From Lachnospiraceae bacterium RM5 (GTDB lineage Bacteria; Bacillota; Clostridia; Lachnospirales; Lachnospiraceae): a stretch of 64,000 bases of DNA. The translations under genes and the position numbers were made by a program. The stretch's first letter is position 1. Each line of letters opens with the position of its first letter. Below are positions 26,583 to 36,101 of the stretch, in pieces. Below the pieces are notes generated by a model that was not told the DNA's origin, did no database searches, and worked only from the letters and a program-made list of their open reading frames with translations. Location: assembly GCA_900110975.1 (NCBI GenBank), contig FOFK01000004.1:192684-256683 (forward strand). The letters run 5' to 3'.

Positions 26583-27935
26583 ATGTTATACGGGATTTCA
26601 AATTGTTCAAATGGGAGAAATATTAATAATAAAAGTGAAATAGATTCATTAAAAGAGGTGCTTAATAAAAATGGTATTGATACTGTTTTTGCCAGGAATA
26701 TTTATCTTTCTGATGATTTTTCTTTTGCCATTGGAAAAGAAAGAGGAAAAGATTTAATGGAGCTGTACAAAAATCCGGATATAGAAGGGATTTTTGATAT
26801 ATCGGGAGGAGATATTGCAAATGAAGTTTTAGATTATCTTGATTATGATTATATAAGAAATTCTAAAAAAACATTCTTTGGATATAGTGATTTAACTACG
26901 GTTATTAATGCAATTTATAAGGTGACAGGAAAGGTATCCGTTCTTTATCAGGTCAGAAATGTTATTAAAGAAAATGGTAAGGAGCAGATGGAAAATTTAA
27001 AGAATTTTTTGTTTGAAAATGGAGTTCTTCTAACGGATATTGATTATACATTTTTAGCTGGAAACTATATGAGTGGTATAGTAGTTGGAGGAAATATAAG
27101 ATGTTTTTTAAAACTTGCAGGAACAAAATATTTCCCTGATATGAAAAATAAAATTTTATTTTTAGAAGCTTTAAATGGTAATGAAACAATACTTAGGACA
27201 TATTTTGCACAGTTATCACAAATGGGAGTGTTTGATGAAATTTCAGGAATACTTCTTGGAAATTTTACAGAGTTTGAAAGAGATAATAAAAATAAAACAG
27301 TTTATGATCTGTTGAAGCAATATATTAATAAAAAGATTCCTGTTGCAAAAACAAATGAAGTAGGGCATTCATCTGATTCAAAGGCTTTAAGGATAGGTGC
27401 ATTTAACAGATTCTGTAATATAAGTACTGACAGGCTTTTATTAAAGCCATTATCTCCAAGATACGTTGATAGTACATATGAATATGCAAGTGACACAGAT
27501 AATACAAAATATATGTTTTTTTTACCTGTAGAATCAAAAGAAGAGTCTTTAAGATATCTTGTAAGAATGAATAAGGAATGGATGGCAGAGAAAAATACTG
27601 ATTTTGAATTTGTAATTTTAAAAGATAATATCCATGTGGGCGGAATAAGTCTTACATATTCTGAAGACAGAAAGACTCTTGAACTTGGATGGATATTAAA
27701 TAAAAAATATCAGGGCAATAAATTTGCTTATGAGGCAGCAGTTTCTTTGTTGGAATTTGCAAAAAATGTTTTAGGCATAACTCATTTTATAGCTCATTGC
27801 GATGCGGATAATGTTGCATCATATTCTCTTATGGAAAAACTTGGGATGAAAAAAATCTCAAAAACTTCAGGTAGAATGAATAGAAATGCAGTTAAAGAAA
27901 GTTATGAATATACATATGAGCTTAGTTTGAAATAG
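26583..27935 (+). CDS. S66-family LD-carboxypeptidase/MccF-like protein fused to a GNAT acetyltransferase
   Basis: A 450-residue two-domain protein. Residues 1-300 form an S66 peptidase: the nucleophile S102 in GYSDLT, a glutamate in LFLEAL and a histidine in VGHSSDS provide the Ser-Glu-His set. Residues about 310-445 are a GNAT domain (EFVILKDNIHVGGISL, LGWILNKKYQGNKFAYEA, NVASYSLMEKLGMKK). S66 enzymes trim murein tetrapeptides or, as MccF, inactivate microcin-C-type peptide-nucleotides. RimJ/L-type GNATs can acetylate the same toxins (as MccE does). The combination suggests detoxification, but this is inference. The ATG at 26583 is chosen because the S66 fold begins at LYGIS. An AAAGGAG lies 14 bases upstream. 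Confidence 0.83.
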   Translation: MLYGISNCSNGRNINNKSEIDSLKEVLNKNGIDTVFARNIYLSDDFSFAIGKERGKDLMELYKNPDIEGIFDISGGDIANEVLDYLDYDYIRNSKKTFFGYSDLTTVINAIYKVTGKVSVLYQVRNVIKENGKEQMENLKNFLFENGVLLTDIDYTFLAGNYMSGIVVGGNIRCFLKLAGTKYFPDMKNKILFLEALNGNETILRTYFAQLSQMGVFDEISGILLGNFTEFERDNKNKTVYDLLKQYINKKIPVAKTNEVGHSSDSKALRIGAFNRFCNISTDRLLLKPLSPRYVDSTYEYASDTDNTKYMFFLPVESKEESLRYLVRMNKEWMAEKNTDFEFVILKDNIHVGGISLTYSEDRKTLELGWILNKKYQGNKFAYEAAVSLLEFAKNVLGITHFIAHCDADNVASYSLMEKLGMKKISKTSGRMNRNAVKESYEYTYELSLK

Positions 27936-28047
27936 TAGAGTTGATGGTAAAAATAGGAAAAATACAAAATTGTCTAACATAAAATTATATAAAAGAAAAC
28001 AAAAAATTTAAAAAGTAAATGAAATTTAAAAAAATTGTAAATTTTAC

Positions 28048-28076
28048 TTGTTAGTAATAATGTAATAAAGTATAAT
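28048..28076 (+). promoter_or_regulatory. promoter of the alpha-amylase gene
   Basis: TTGTTA (28048-28053), 17 bases, TATAAT (28071-28076), giving a leader of about 210 bases. The 27936-28047 stretch is AT-rich with no gene visible. No convincing catabolite-repression operator was seen. Confidence 0.6.
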
Positions 28077-28219
28077 ATATTTCGTGGCAAAAATTATACA
28101 AAATATACGAAAGGGGAAAACGGAAAAGAAAAACAGAGAAAAATTTTAAACAAATTATGGTGGTGAATTATCTAAAAACTGTCTGATATAACAATTGTCT
28201 TTTTTGGAGAAGGATGACG

Positions 28220-28255
28220 ATGTGTGAAAATAAGACCCTTTTAGATAAAAAGTAG
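28220..28255 (+). CDS. possible 11-residue upstream reading frame in the amylase leader
   Basis: ATG at 28220 with GGAGAAGGA just upstream reads MCENKTLLDKK-stop, ending 38 bases before the amylase start. It could be a leader peptide or chance. No hairpin pair typical of attenuation is obvious. Confidence 0.2.
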   Translation: MCENKTLLDKK

Positions 28256-28293
28256 TATTGAGGAATTATGAAAAAAGAAAAGTGGAGGACGTT

Positions 28294-31200
28294 ATGATTA
28301 ACAAAAAAATCAGACAAATGCTTTGTGCAATTTTATCGTTAGCAATGTTTGTTTCAATGATAAACATTACACCTTATGTTGCAAAAGCAGAGACAGACGA
28401 AGTAACTGAAAGTACAAGCACAAACTCTTATGGATTAAGAGATAATGTTGGTGAAGGTGTTATTTTACATGCTTGGAACTGGAGCTTTACAAACATAAAA
28501 AATAACATGGCAGATATTGCAGCAGCTGGTTATACAGCTGTACAGACATCACCTGTTCAGAGACCAAAGGAATATTCTCGTAGTAGTTCACAGACAGGTT
28601 GGTGGAAAGTTTATCAGCCAACATCACTTTCATTCTCTCCAGGCGGACATCCTTGGTTTGGAACAAAAGATGATTTTAAGGCAATGTGTGACGAAGCTGA
28701 TAAATATGGTATTAAAATTATCGTTGACGTAGTTGCCAACCATATGGCAAATAATGATGGTAAAAAAGGTAACTGCAGAGAAGATATTTCTAGTCAGAAT
28801 GATTCTACATATAGAGATGATGATTCATGCTGGCATTTAAATGGTTCAACTCATATTGATTATAAAGAAGAAAATTTATATAGAGGAAATAGCCAGACAT
28901 CATTAACAAGAGGATTTGGTGGATGGCCAGATTTAAATACTGCTAATTCTAAGGTACAGCAGGGTGTTTTAGACCTTCTTAAAGAATGTATTGATTTAGG
29001 TGCAGATGGATTTAGATTTGATGCTGCAAAGCATATCGAACTTCCAACTGACCCTGATGGTTCGAATTTCTGGCCAACAGTTATAAATGGAGCAAATAGT
29101 TATGCATCTTCAAAGGGTGTAACACTTTATAACTATGGTGAAATTTTAGATAATCCAGGAACAGCTATTTCTAACTATACAAAGTATATGGCTGTAACTG
29201 ATAATAGAGCAGGAAATAATGTAAGAGATGCTGTAAAAGATGGAAATGCAAAAAATGCATCAAGTTCATATACATATTATAGTGGACAGAGTGCAAAAAA
29301 TATTGTTTTATGGGCTGAATCACATGATACATATGCAAATGATGATTTTACAGGACCATCTCATGGTGTTTCACAGTCAAATGTAAATAAAACGTGGGCA
29401 ATTGTTGCTTCAAGAAACTTCCCTGCTTTATATTATATTAGACCAAGCGATACATCTTCAAACATGGGTACAGCAAGTAAAAATACAAGCTGGAAAAATA
29501 AAGAAATTGTAGAAGTAAATAAATTCCATAACTTCTACTCAGGAAAGAGTGAATACTTAGGATATGATGGCAGCATTGTTTATGATGTAAGAAATAAAAA
29601 TGGTGTTGTTCTTGTAAACGTTAATGGAAATGAAAAGAGTGTAAATTTCTCTATTTCAGCAACGGGCATGGCTGATGGAAAATATATTGATCAGGTGACT
29701 GGAAATGAATTTAATGTTTCAGGTGGAAAGATTTCAGGTAAGATTGGAAGTACAGGTATCGCTGTAGTTTACAATCCTGTTGTTGTAAAAGATCCATCAG
29801 TAAGTGTATCAAGAGAAGGCGGAAAATTCAGTACTGAATCAGTAGATGTAACTCTTAAACTTGTTAATGCAACAAGTGGTACATATAAAATTGGAACAGA
29901 AGCTGAAAAGACATTTACAACAGATACAGTTGTTAACATTGGAAGCTCATTAAAAATTGGAGAAAGTATTGTATTAAAAGTAACAGCAACTGATGGTACA
30001 AAGAATTATGAAAAACAGTATACATTTACAAAAATAGAAAAGGCAAATAATGTAGCATACATTGATGCACCAAGTAGCTGGGGCTCAACAATTTATTGTT
30101 ATGTATATGACAAAAATGTATCAGGTTTAAAGAATGCTAAGTTCCCTGGAGTACAGATGACATACGATGAAGAAGCAGGTGCATACAAATATGAAATTCC
30201 AGAAGAAATTACATCACCACGTGTAATTTTCTATAGCAGTGATTCTCACCGTTATCCTTTAGCTGAAGAGCCTGGACTTGATATTGAAGGAGAAATGATT
30301 TACAGAGATGGTACTTGGGGACCATATGAGAAGTTGGAATTACCAGATTTACCTGTAGTAGCAGAAGGATATAAGAGAGTATTCTTTAAAAATACAGCTG
30401 GATGGAGTAAAGTTAAAGCATATAACTGGGGCTCAGCAGGAAAAGCTAAAGAATGGCCTGGAACAACAATGACAGAATATGATAAAGTTCATAAAATTTA
30501 TTATATTGATGTAAATGAGGCTGGTGGATATACAAAGATCATCTTTAATGATGGTAATGGTACACAGACAGGTGATTTAAAGGTTCCATCAGATGAAAAG
30601 AATATGTATACTTATTCATCATCATCATGGAGTGTATATACTCCTCCTGTAACAAATGGAAAAGTATTAGTAACATACAAAGATACAAAAGGTAATACTA
30701 TTATAGATAGTAAGACATTAACAGGTAAGATTGGTGATGCATATGAAGTAAATGCTCCTATAATTGAAGGATATAAATTTGTATCCGTAACAGGAAATGA
30801 AAAGGGTACTTATACTAAAGAAGATATTACAGTTTCTTATGTATATGAAGAAAATGCAGTAGAAGAATTAAAAGCTCCACTTGTATGGGTAAGAGCAAAA
30901 TCTAATACAACTGCTGTATTAACATGGGATGCTGTTGAAGGTGCAACAGGATACCAGCTTTATAAATATTATGCAAGCTCTGGTCAGATTGTTAAATCTA
31001 AACTTGTTACAGATACAACAGCAACATTCTATAACTTAAAGAAAGGTTCAACATACAGATATATTGTTCAGCCAGTATCTGATACAGCTGTATGTAGTAA
31101 CGTTTCTAAGGAATATGCAGTAGATGTTAAGATGAATGCAGGTAAAGTTACATTATCAAGTGTAAGTTATGCTAATAATGCTGTTACATTAAAATGGAAC

Positions 31201-31413
31201 AAAGTTGATGGTGTAAATACATATTATGTATATAAATACTATCAGAGTTCAAAGACTTTATCTTCACCAAAAGAAGTTAAAACAAACTCATGCAAGTATA
31301 ACAATATTGAAGGCGGTAAGGCTTGTAGATATCTTATTTCTACAGAGAAATTAACAAAATTAAATAATTACTCAGGTGATGGTGTAATATCAATCCTTAC
31401 TCCTGCAAAATAA
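28294..31413 (+). CDS. secreted multidomain alpha-amylase (GH13) with starch-binding modules
   Basis: About 1039 residues. The signal peptide MINKKIRQMLCAILSLAMFV continues to ...VAKAE at about 33. The GH13 catalytic domain resembles the B. subtilis AmyE subtype (HAWNWSFTNIKNNMADI), with D243 (GFRFDAAKH), E283 (YGEILD) and D345 (ESHDTYAND) as nucleophile, acid/base and stabiliser. It is followed by two CBM26-type starch-binding modules (about 585-680 and 691-782), a MucBP-like domain (790-854) and two fibronectin-like repeats (862-1035). It cleaves alpha-1,4 bonds of starch outside the cell. There is no sorting signal, so it is released or held by its repeats. The ATG at 28294 with GTGGAGG is preferred over the TTG at 28258. 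Confidence 0.95.
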   Translation: MINKKIRQMLCAILSLAMFVSMINITPYVAKAETDEVTESTSTNSYGLRDNVGEGVILHAWNWSFTNIKNNMADIAAAGYTAVQTSPVQRPKEYSRSSSQTGWWKVYQPTSLSFSPGGHPWFGTKDDFKAMCDEADKYGIKIIVDVVANHMANNDGKKGNCREDISSQNDSTYRDDDSCWHLNGSTHIDYKEENLYRGNSQTSLTRGFGGWPDLNTANSKVQQGVLDLLKECIDLGADGFRFDAAKHIELPTDPDGSNFWPTVINGANSYASSKGVTLYNYGEILDNPGTAISNYTKYMAVTDNRAGNNVRDAVKDGNAKNASSSYTYYSGQSAKNIVLWAESHDTYANDDFTGPSHGVSQSNVNKTWAIVASRNFPALYYIRPSDTSSNMGTASKNTSWKNKEIVEVNKFHNFYSGKSEYLGYDGSIVYDVRNKNGVVLVNVNGNEKSVNFSISATGMADGKYIDQVTGNEFNVSGGKISGKIGSTGIAVVYNPVVVKDPSVSVSREGGKFSTESVDVTLKLVNATSGTYKIGTEAEKTFTTDTVVNIGSSLKIGESIVLKVTATDGTKNYEKQYTFTKIEKANNVAYIDAPSSWGSTIYCYVYDKNVSGLKNAKFPGVQMTYDEEAGAYKYEIPEEITSPRVIFYSSDSHRYPLAEEPGLDIEGEMIYRDGTWGPYEKLELPDLPVVAEGYKRVFFKNTAGWSKVKAYNWGSAGKAKEWPGTTMTEYDKVHKIYYIDVNEAGGYTKIIFNDGNGTQTGDLKVPSDEKNMYTYSSSSWSVYTPPVTNGKVLVTYKDTKGNTIIDSKTLTGKIGDAYEVNAPIIEGYKFVSVTGNEKGTYTKEDITVSYVYEENAVEELKAPLVWVRAKSNTTAVLTWDAVEGATGYQLYKYYASSGQIVKSKLVTDTTATFYNLKKGSTYRYIVQPVSDTAVCSNVSKEYAVDVKMNAGKVTLSSVSYANNAVTLKWNKVDGVNTYYVYKYYQSSKTLSSPKEVKTNSCKYNNIEGGKACRYLISTEKLTKLNNYSGDGVISILTPAK

Positions 31414-31454
31414 AAATTAAATATCTTTAAAAATTAAAGGTAAAAAAATATAAG

Positions 31455-31492
31455 AAAACAGCTATAGTTTGAGTGACTATAGCTGTTTTTTT
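31455..31492 (+). terminator. strong intrinsic terminator after the amylase gene
   Basis: AAAACAGCTATAG (31455-31467) pairs perfectly with CTATAGCTGTTTT (31477-31489) around a 9-base loop, followed by a T-run. Confidence 0.92.
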
Positions 31493-31559
31493 GGTATAAT
31501 AAAAAAAGCTGAATATAATAAGTAAAATTATAAAAAAAAATATTGGTGGAAATAACAAA

Positions 31560-32753
31560 ATGAAAAATAAAATAAATGGTAAAGAAATAAGTAAATATAA
31601 TGAAATATTAAAAAAAATAAAAATAGATCCGGTTTTAATTATAGCCTGGTTACTTGCACTTATATCTATGTTTTTTGTTATTCCGGGTAAAAAATATTTT
31701 TCGTATATAGATTTTAGAACTTTAGGAATTCTTTTTGGACTTATGGTAATTTCCCAGGGATTAAAGAAAAATTATGTATTTGATATTGTGGCAAAGATTT
31801 TATTAAGAAAGGTAAATACAGTATTTGGAATAAGTCTGGTATTGATTTTGCTAAACTATTTTGTTGCAATGTTTATAACAAATGATGTTGCACTTATAAT
31901 TTTTATTCCATTTTCAATTATGCTCTTAAATAAATGCGGAAGGAAGGATTTATATATCTACCTTGCATGTTTGCAGACTATTGCAGCAAATATGGGGAGT
32001 ATGTTAACACCTATCGGTAATCCGCAAAACCTTTATCTTTTCACGGCTTCTGGTGTTTCAGTATTTAATTTTATTAAAATTACAATGATTTATTCACTAT
32101 TTGCACTTGTTTTGCTGGTAATTTGTTTGTTGTTTATCCGTGATAAAAATAAAGCGTTAGAAATATCAGATAGAAATGATAAAGAACCTGTGGATAGTTA
32201 TGATAATAAAAATAAAAAAATAAATTTTATACAGATAGCTATATATACAGTTTTATTTATTTTAGCTTTATTTGTTGTAGCAAGGGTAATTGATTATAAA
32301 ATTTTTGTTGTATTTACTTTAATTACAATAATCTTTATGGATAGAAAAATATTATTAAAAGTTGATTATGGTTTATTATTAACATTTACAGGATTCTTTA
32401 TATTTGTTGGAAATATAAGCAGGATTGATAAAATTAGTATGTTTTTGGGGAAAATAATACGTGGCAGGGAATTTTTTACAACAATTATATTAAGCCAGTT
32501 TATCAGTAATGTTCCTGCTGCAATTTTATTATCAGGTTTTACAGATAAGTATAAAGAACTGATTATTGGTGTAAATATTGGAGGATTTGGGACGATTATA
32601 GCATCAATGGCAAGTCTTATATCCTACAAAATATATGCTGATACGAAGGATTCAAAAAAAGGAAAATACTTAATTACATTTTCATGTATTAATGCGATTT
32701 TTTTATTTTTTATGATATCTATATATTTGATAGTTGGTACTTTGTTCAGATAA
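31560..32753 (+). CDS. membrane anion transporter (SLC13/ArsB-like, ion transporter superfamily)
   Basis: A 397-residue integral membrane protein with about ten hydrophobic segments. The two signature hairpin motifs of the ion-transporter superfamily are visible: FITNDVALIIFIP (about 103-115) and NMGSMLTPIGNPQNLYLF (about 143-160), and later SQFISNVPAAILLSGF (about 315-330). Relatives carry citrate, dicarboxylates, sulfate or arsenite with Na+ or H+. The substrate cannot be told from sequence. It is shorter than typical 440-residue members. It has its own weak GGTGGA site and sits between two terminated units. Confidence 0.8.
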   Translation: MKNKINGKEISKYNEILKKIKIDPVLIIAWLLALISMFFVIPGKKYFSYIDFRTLGILFGLMVISQGLKKNYVFDIVAKILLRKVNTVFGISLVLILLNYFVAMFITNDVALIIFIPFSIMLLNKCGRKDLYIYLACLQTIAANMGSMLTPIGNPQNLYLFTASGVSVFNFIKITMIYSLFALVLLVICLLFIRDKNKALEISDRNDKEPVDSYDNKNKKINFIQIAIYTVLFILALFVVARVIDYKIFVVFTLITIIFMDRKILLKVDYGLLLTFTGFFIFVGNISRIDKISMFLGKIIRGREFFTTIILSQFISNVPAAILLSGFTDKYKELIIGVNIGGFGTIIASMASLISYKIYADTKDSKKGKYLITFSCINAIFLFFMISIYLIVGTLFR

Positions 32754-32838
32754 ATAGCTTAATTGACAAATTATAATTTAGAGTGTAAGTTATATGTAAT
32801 TGTAATTTTTGTTGATATTGCTTGCTTTAGGAGGTTTT

Positions 32839-34044
32839 ATGGGTAAAAAAATAATTAACAGTTTACTTGAAACGGATTTATATAAATTCAGTATGGGACA
32901 GGCAATATATCATCAGTTTCCTGATTATACAACAACCTGGACATTTAAATGCAGAAATGAAGATGTGGTTTTTACACCTGAAATGGTAGAAGAAATAAGA
33001 AAACAGATTAAAGATTATTGTGACCTTCATTTTACAGAGGAAGAACTTGATTATTTGAGAACAATAAAATGGTTTAAATCATCATATATTGACTTTTTAA
33101 GACTCTGGCATCCAAGGTTTGAAGATTTTGAAATTACTTCAGATGGAAATAATGGTCTTTTTATTGAAACAAAAGGAACATGGCTTAATACTTCAATGTA
33201 TGAGATTCCTACACTTGCAATTGTAAATGAAGTATATTTCAGGATGAAATATGATTATGATAAATTAATGGAAAGTTTTGAAGAAAAACTTAATGAAAAA
33301 ATCAGCTGGTTAGAAAATGGAAAGTATGAATTATCTGCTTTTAGTGAATTTGGCTTAAGAAGAAGATTATCCAAAGAAGCTCAGAAAATGGCTGTAAATA
33401 AACTTGCAAATGCAAAATTTAATACATCAACAAAGTTTATAGGAAGTTCTAATGTTTATCTTGCAAAAAAATATGGTTTAACACCTGTAGGTACAATGGC
33501 TCATGAGTGGATAATGTGTGTCGGGCAGGGAAATCACAAGCATAATCCTGCATATTCAAACTGGTATGCATTAGAAGCATGGGTCAAAGAATATGGAATT
33601 TTAAATGGAACTGCCTTAACTGATGCCATAACAACGGATTGTTTCTTAAGGGATTTCAGACTTACATATGCTACACTTTTTAGCGGTGTAAGACACGACA
33701 GTGGAGATCCAAAAGAGTGGGGAGATAAGATGATAGCCCATTATGAAAAACTCGGTATAGATTCTAATACAAAGATGCTTTTGTTTAGTGATAATCTGGA
33801 TTTCAAGAAGGCAGATGACCTATATAATTATTTTAAGGGCAGGGTAAAAGTTGCATTTGGTATCGGTACTTATATTGCAAATGATACTGATGTAAAGCCT
33901 TTGAATATTGTAATGAAAACAACTGCATGTAATGGTCAGGATGTTGCAAAGATTTCTGATACTGAAGGAAAAGGAATGTGTAAAAACCCTGCATATGTTG
34001 AGTATCTTAAACGTTGCATAGAGTGGCGCATGGATCATAAATAA
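32839..34044 (+). CDS. pncB: nicotinate phosphoribosyltransferase
   Basis: A 401-residue NAPRTase. It joins nicotinate to PRPP to form nicotinate mononucleotide, the first step of NAD salvage. Family features include the start INSLLETDLYKFSMGQAIYHQFPD, the phospho-histidine region GTMAHEWIMCVGQGNHKHNP and the PRPP-site segment RHDSGDPKEWGDK. The ATG at 32839 with AGGAGG is used rather than the TTG at 32809. nadE follows 75 bases later, so the first and last steps of salvage are together. The middle enzyme NadD is not in the window. A TTGACA at 32763 may belong to its promoter. Confidence 0.95.
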   Translation: MGKKIINSLLETDLYKFSMGQAIYHQFPDYTTTWTFKCRNEDVVFTPEMVEEIRKQIKDYCDLHFTEEELDYLRTIKWFKSSYIDFLRLWHPRFEDFEITSDGNNGLFIETKGTWLNTSMYEIPTLAIVNEVYFRMKYDYDKLMESFEEKLNEKISWLENGKYELSAFSEFGLRRRLSKEAQKMAVNKLANAKFNTSTKFIGSSNVYLAKKYGLTPVGTMAHEWIMCVGQGNHKHNPAYSNWYALEAWVKEYGILNGTALTDAITTDCFLRDFRLTYATLFSGVRHDSGDPKEWGDKMIAHYEKLGIDSNTKMLLFSDNLDFKKADDLYNYFKGRVKVAFGIGTYIANDTDVKPLNIVMKTTACNGQDVAKISDTEGKGMCKNPAYVEYLKRCIEWRMDHK

Positions 34045-34119
34045 ATGCTTATAAACAAATAAATGTTTATAAATTAAAGTATAATGGCGGGCATATTTTA
34101 TTTTGAAAGGAAGAAAAAA

Positions 34120-34896
34120 ATGGACGCAAAAAAAGAGATTGAAAATATTGTAAAGTGGATAAGAGATTGGTTTGAAGAAAATGGAAAAAATGCAAGTGCA
34201 GTAATTGGACTTTCAGGTGGAAAAGATTCAAGTATTGTAGCAACCCTTCTTGTAAAAGCACTTGGAAAAGAAAGAGTTGTTGGTGTTCTTATGCCAAACG
34301 GAGTGCAGTCTGATATTGATGATGCTAAGGAAATAGCAAAGTTTTTGGGCATTAAGGCAATGGTTGTAAATATTAATGATGCATTTACAGGGTTAACTAA
34401 AGCAATTTTAAATGCAAAAAATCCTGAAACAGACGAAAATATTTATAATGAAAATGTGGTTTTAAGAGAAGATGTAAAAATAAATATTCCACCAAGACTT
34501 CGTATGGCTACGCTTTATGCAGTGGCTCAGAATCTTGAGAATGGTGGAAGAGTTGCAAATACATGTAATGGTTCAGAAGATTATATTGGATATTCAACCA
34601 AATATGGGGATGCAGCAGGAGATTTTAGTCCGCTTGCACATTTTACTGTAAATGAAGTATTACAGATAGGAGATGAACTTAAGGTGCCTTACCATCTTGT
34701 TCATAAAACACCATCCGATGGTTTATCCGGAAAATCAGATGAAGATAAAATTGGTTTTACATATGAAGTTCTTGATAAATATATTCGCACCGGAGTATGC
34801 GAAGATGAAGAGATTAAAAAGAAAATAGACAGAATGCATATTATTAATCTACATAAGTTAAAAACAATTCCATCATATGAATATGATGCAAAATAA
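34120..34896 (+). CDS. nadE: ammonia-dependent NAD+ synthetase
   Basis: A 258-residue NAD synthetase. It adenylates and amidates nicotinate adenine dinucleotide to NAD+. The ATP pyrophosphatase P-loop is SGGKDSS (32-38), and the NaAD-binding region TCNGSEDYIGYSTKYGDAAG is present with the C-terminal KTPSDGLSGKSDEDKIGFTY, the usual closing loop. There is no glutaminase domain, so it uses free ammonia or a partner. The start ATG 34120 follows GAAAGGAAG. It is paired with pncB just upstream. Confidence 0.95.
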   Translation: MDAKKEIENIVKWIRDWFEENGKNASAVIGLSGGKDSSIVATLLVKALGKERVVGVLMPNGVQSDIDDAKEIAKFLGIKAMVVNINDAFTGLTKAILNAKNPETDENIYNENVVLREDVKINIPPRLRMATLYAVAQNLENGGRVANTCNGSEDYIGYSTKYGDAAGDFSPLAHFTVNEVLQIGDELKVPYHLVHKTPSDGLSGKSDEDKIGFTYEVLDKYIRTGVCEDEEIKKKIDRMHIINLHKLKTIPSYEYDAK

Positions 34897-34921
34897 TAAT
34901 ATTAGCGAAAGAAGAGATGTT

Positions 34922-35287
34922 ATGAGTTTATTAGGAAATATTTTATGGTTCTTTTTAGGTGGTTTATTTTTAGGATTATCATGGATATTAGCAGGTTTCA
35001 TCTGTTGTATAACAGTTGTAGGTATACCTATTGGAATCCAATGCTTTAAGTTTGCAGGATTAGCTTTCTTTCCATTTGGAAAAGAGGTTGTATATGGTGG
35101 TGGAACAGTTTCACTTCTTGCAAATATAATATGGATTATCTTTTTTGGAATAGAGATGGCTATAGCTGATGTATTTTTAGGAATATTCTTTTGTTGTACT
35201 ATTATTGGAATTCCTTTTGGATTACAGTGTTTTAAATTTGCTAAATTATCTCTTATGCCATTTGGTGCAGAAGTAGTATCAAAATAA
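34922..35287 (+). CDS. yccF: YccF-family inner-membrane protein
   Basis: A 121-residue membrane protein made of two YccF domains, each with the motif ILAGFICCITVVGIPIGIQC / GIFFCCTIIGIPFGLQC followed by FKFA and PFG. There are about four hydrophobic segments. The biochemical role of YccF proteins is unknown. The start at 34922 is preceded by AAGAAGAG. It lies 25 bases after nadE and 81 bases before the sufC-like gene. Confidence 0.85.
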   Translation: MSLLGNILWFFLGGLFLGLSWILAGFICCITVVGIPIGIQCFKFAGLAFFPFGKEVVYGGGTVSLLANIIWIIFFGIEMAIADVFLGIFFCCTIIGIPFGLQCFKFAKLSLMPFGAEVVSK

Positions 35288-35368
35288 AATTTTAAAATAC
35301 TTTATTATATGTTATAATCGAGAAGTATGTTTAGAATAGGAAAAAATATTAAGGAGAGTTTTGGATAT

Positions 35369-36091
35369 ATGCTCGAGATAAAGAATGTTACCTTTGAAGT
35401 AGATGATGAAAAGAGAAAAATAATAGATGACTTAAGTCTTACAATAGATGATGGCAAATTTGTTGTTATTACAGGACCAAATGGTGGTGGTAAATCAACA
35501 CTTGCAAAGCTTATTATGGGTGTAAATGATATTACATCAGGAAAACTTATTTTTGATGGTGAAGATATTACTGATTGTAATATTACTGAAAGAGCAAATA
35601 AAGGTATTAGTTTTGCATTTCAGCAGCCGGTTCATTTTAAAGGAATAAAGGTTGTTGATTTATTAAGACTTGCAGCAGGAGAAAAAATTTCAGTTGCTAA
35701 AGCATGTGAGTATTTATCAAAAGTTGGTCTCTGTGCGAAAGACTATGTAAATAGAGAAGTAAATGCATCTTTATCAGGTGGTGAGCTTAAACGTATAGAG
35801 ATAGCCACAGTTCTTGCAAGAGGTACAAAGTTTGCTATTTTTGACGAGCCTGAAGCAGGTATAGATCTTTGGAGTTTCCAGAACCTTATAAGAGTATTTG
35901 AAAATATAAGAGAATCAATAAATGGAACTATTCTCATTATTTCTCATCAGGAGCGTATTTTAAATATTGCAGATGAAATCGTAGTTATTGAAAATGGTAA
36001 AGTTAAAACTAAGGGCCCTAAGGATGAAATTCTTCCAACATTACTTGGAACATCAGCAGTAGATATAGGTGCCTGCAGTAAGCTTATGTAG
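35369..36091 (+). CDS. sufC: SufC-type iron-sulfur assembly ATPase
   Basis: A 240-residue ABC ATPase of the SufC type. Walker A is GPNGGGKST (36-44), the signature SLSGGELKRIEIA, Walker B FAIFDEPEAGIDLW, and the H-loop ISHQERI. With a SufB/D-type scaffold it builds Fe-S clusters. It starts at ATG 35369 after AAGGAG. The scaffold gene begins 10 bases after its stop. There is no SufS or SufU here. This two-gene form resembles the minimal SufBC (SMS) arrangement of strict anaerobes. Other ABC ATPases are excluded by the SufC-like EPEAGIDLW motif and partner gene. Confidence 0.9.
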   Translation: MLEIKNVTFEVDDEKRKIIDDLSLTIDDGKFVVITGPNGGGKSTLAKLIMGVNDITSGKLIFDGEDITDCNITERANKGISFAFQQPVHFKGIKVVDLLRLAAGEKISVAKACEYLSKVGLCAKDYVNREVNASLSGGELKRIEIATVLARGTKFAIFDEPEAGIDLWSFQNLIRVFENIRESINGTILIISHQERILNIADEIVVIENGKVKTKGPKDEILPTLLGTSAVDIGACSKLM

Positions 36092-36101
36092 GAGGTCTGA
36101 C

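Noticed and set aside
32763-32838. NiaR-type operator before pncB
   Set aside because: A partial inverted pattern around TTGACA is visible, but it does not convincingly match a site I can state with confidence.
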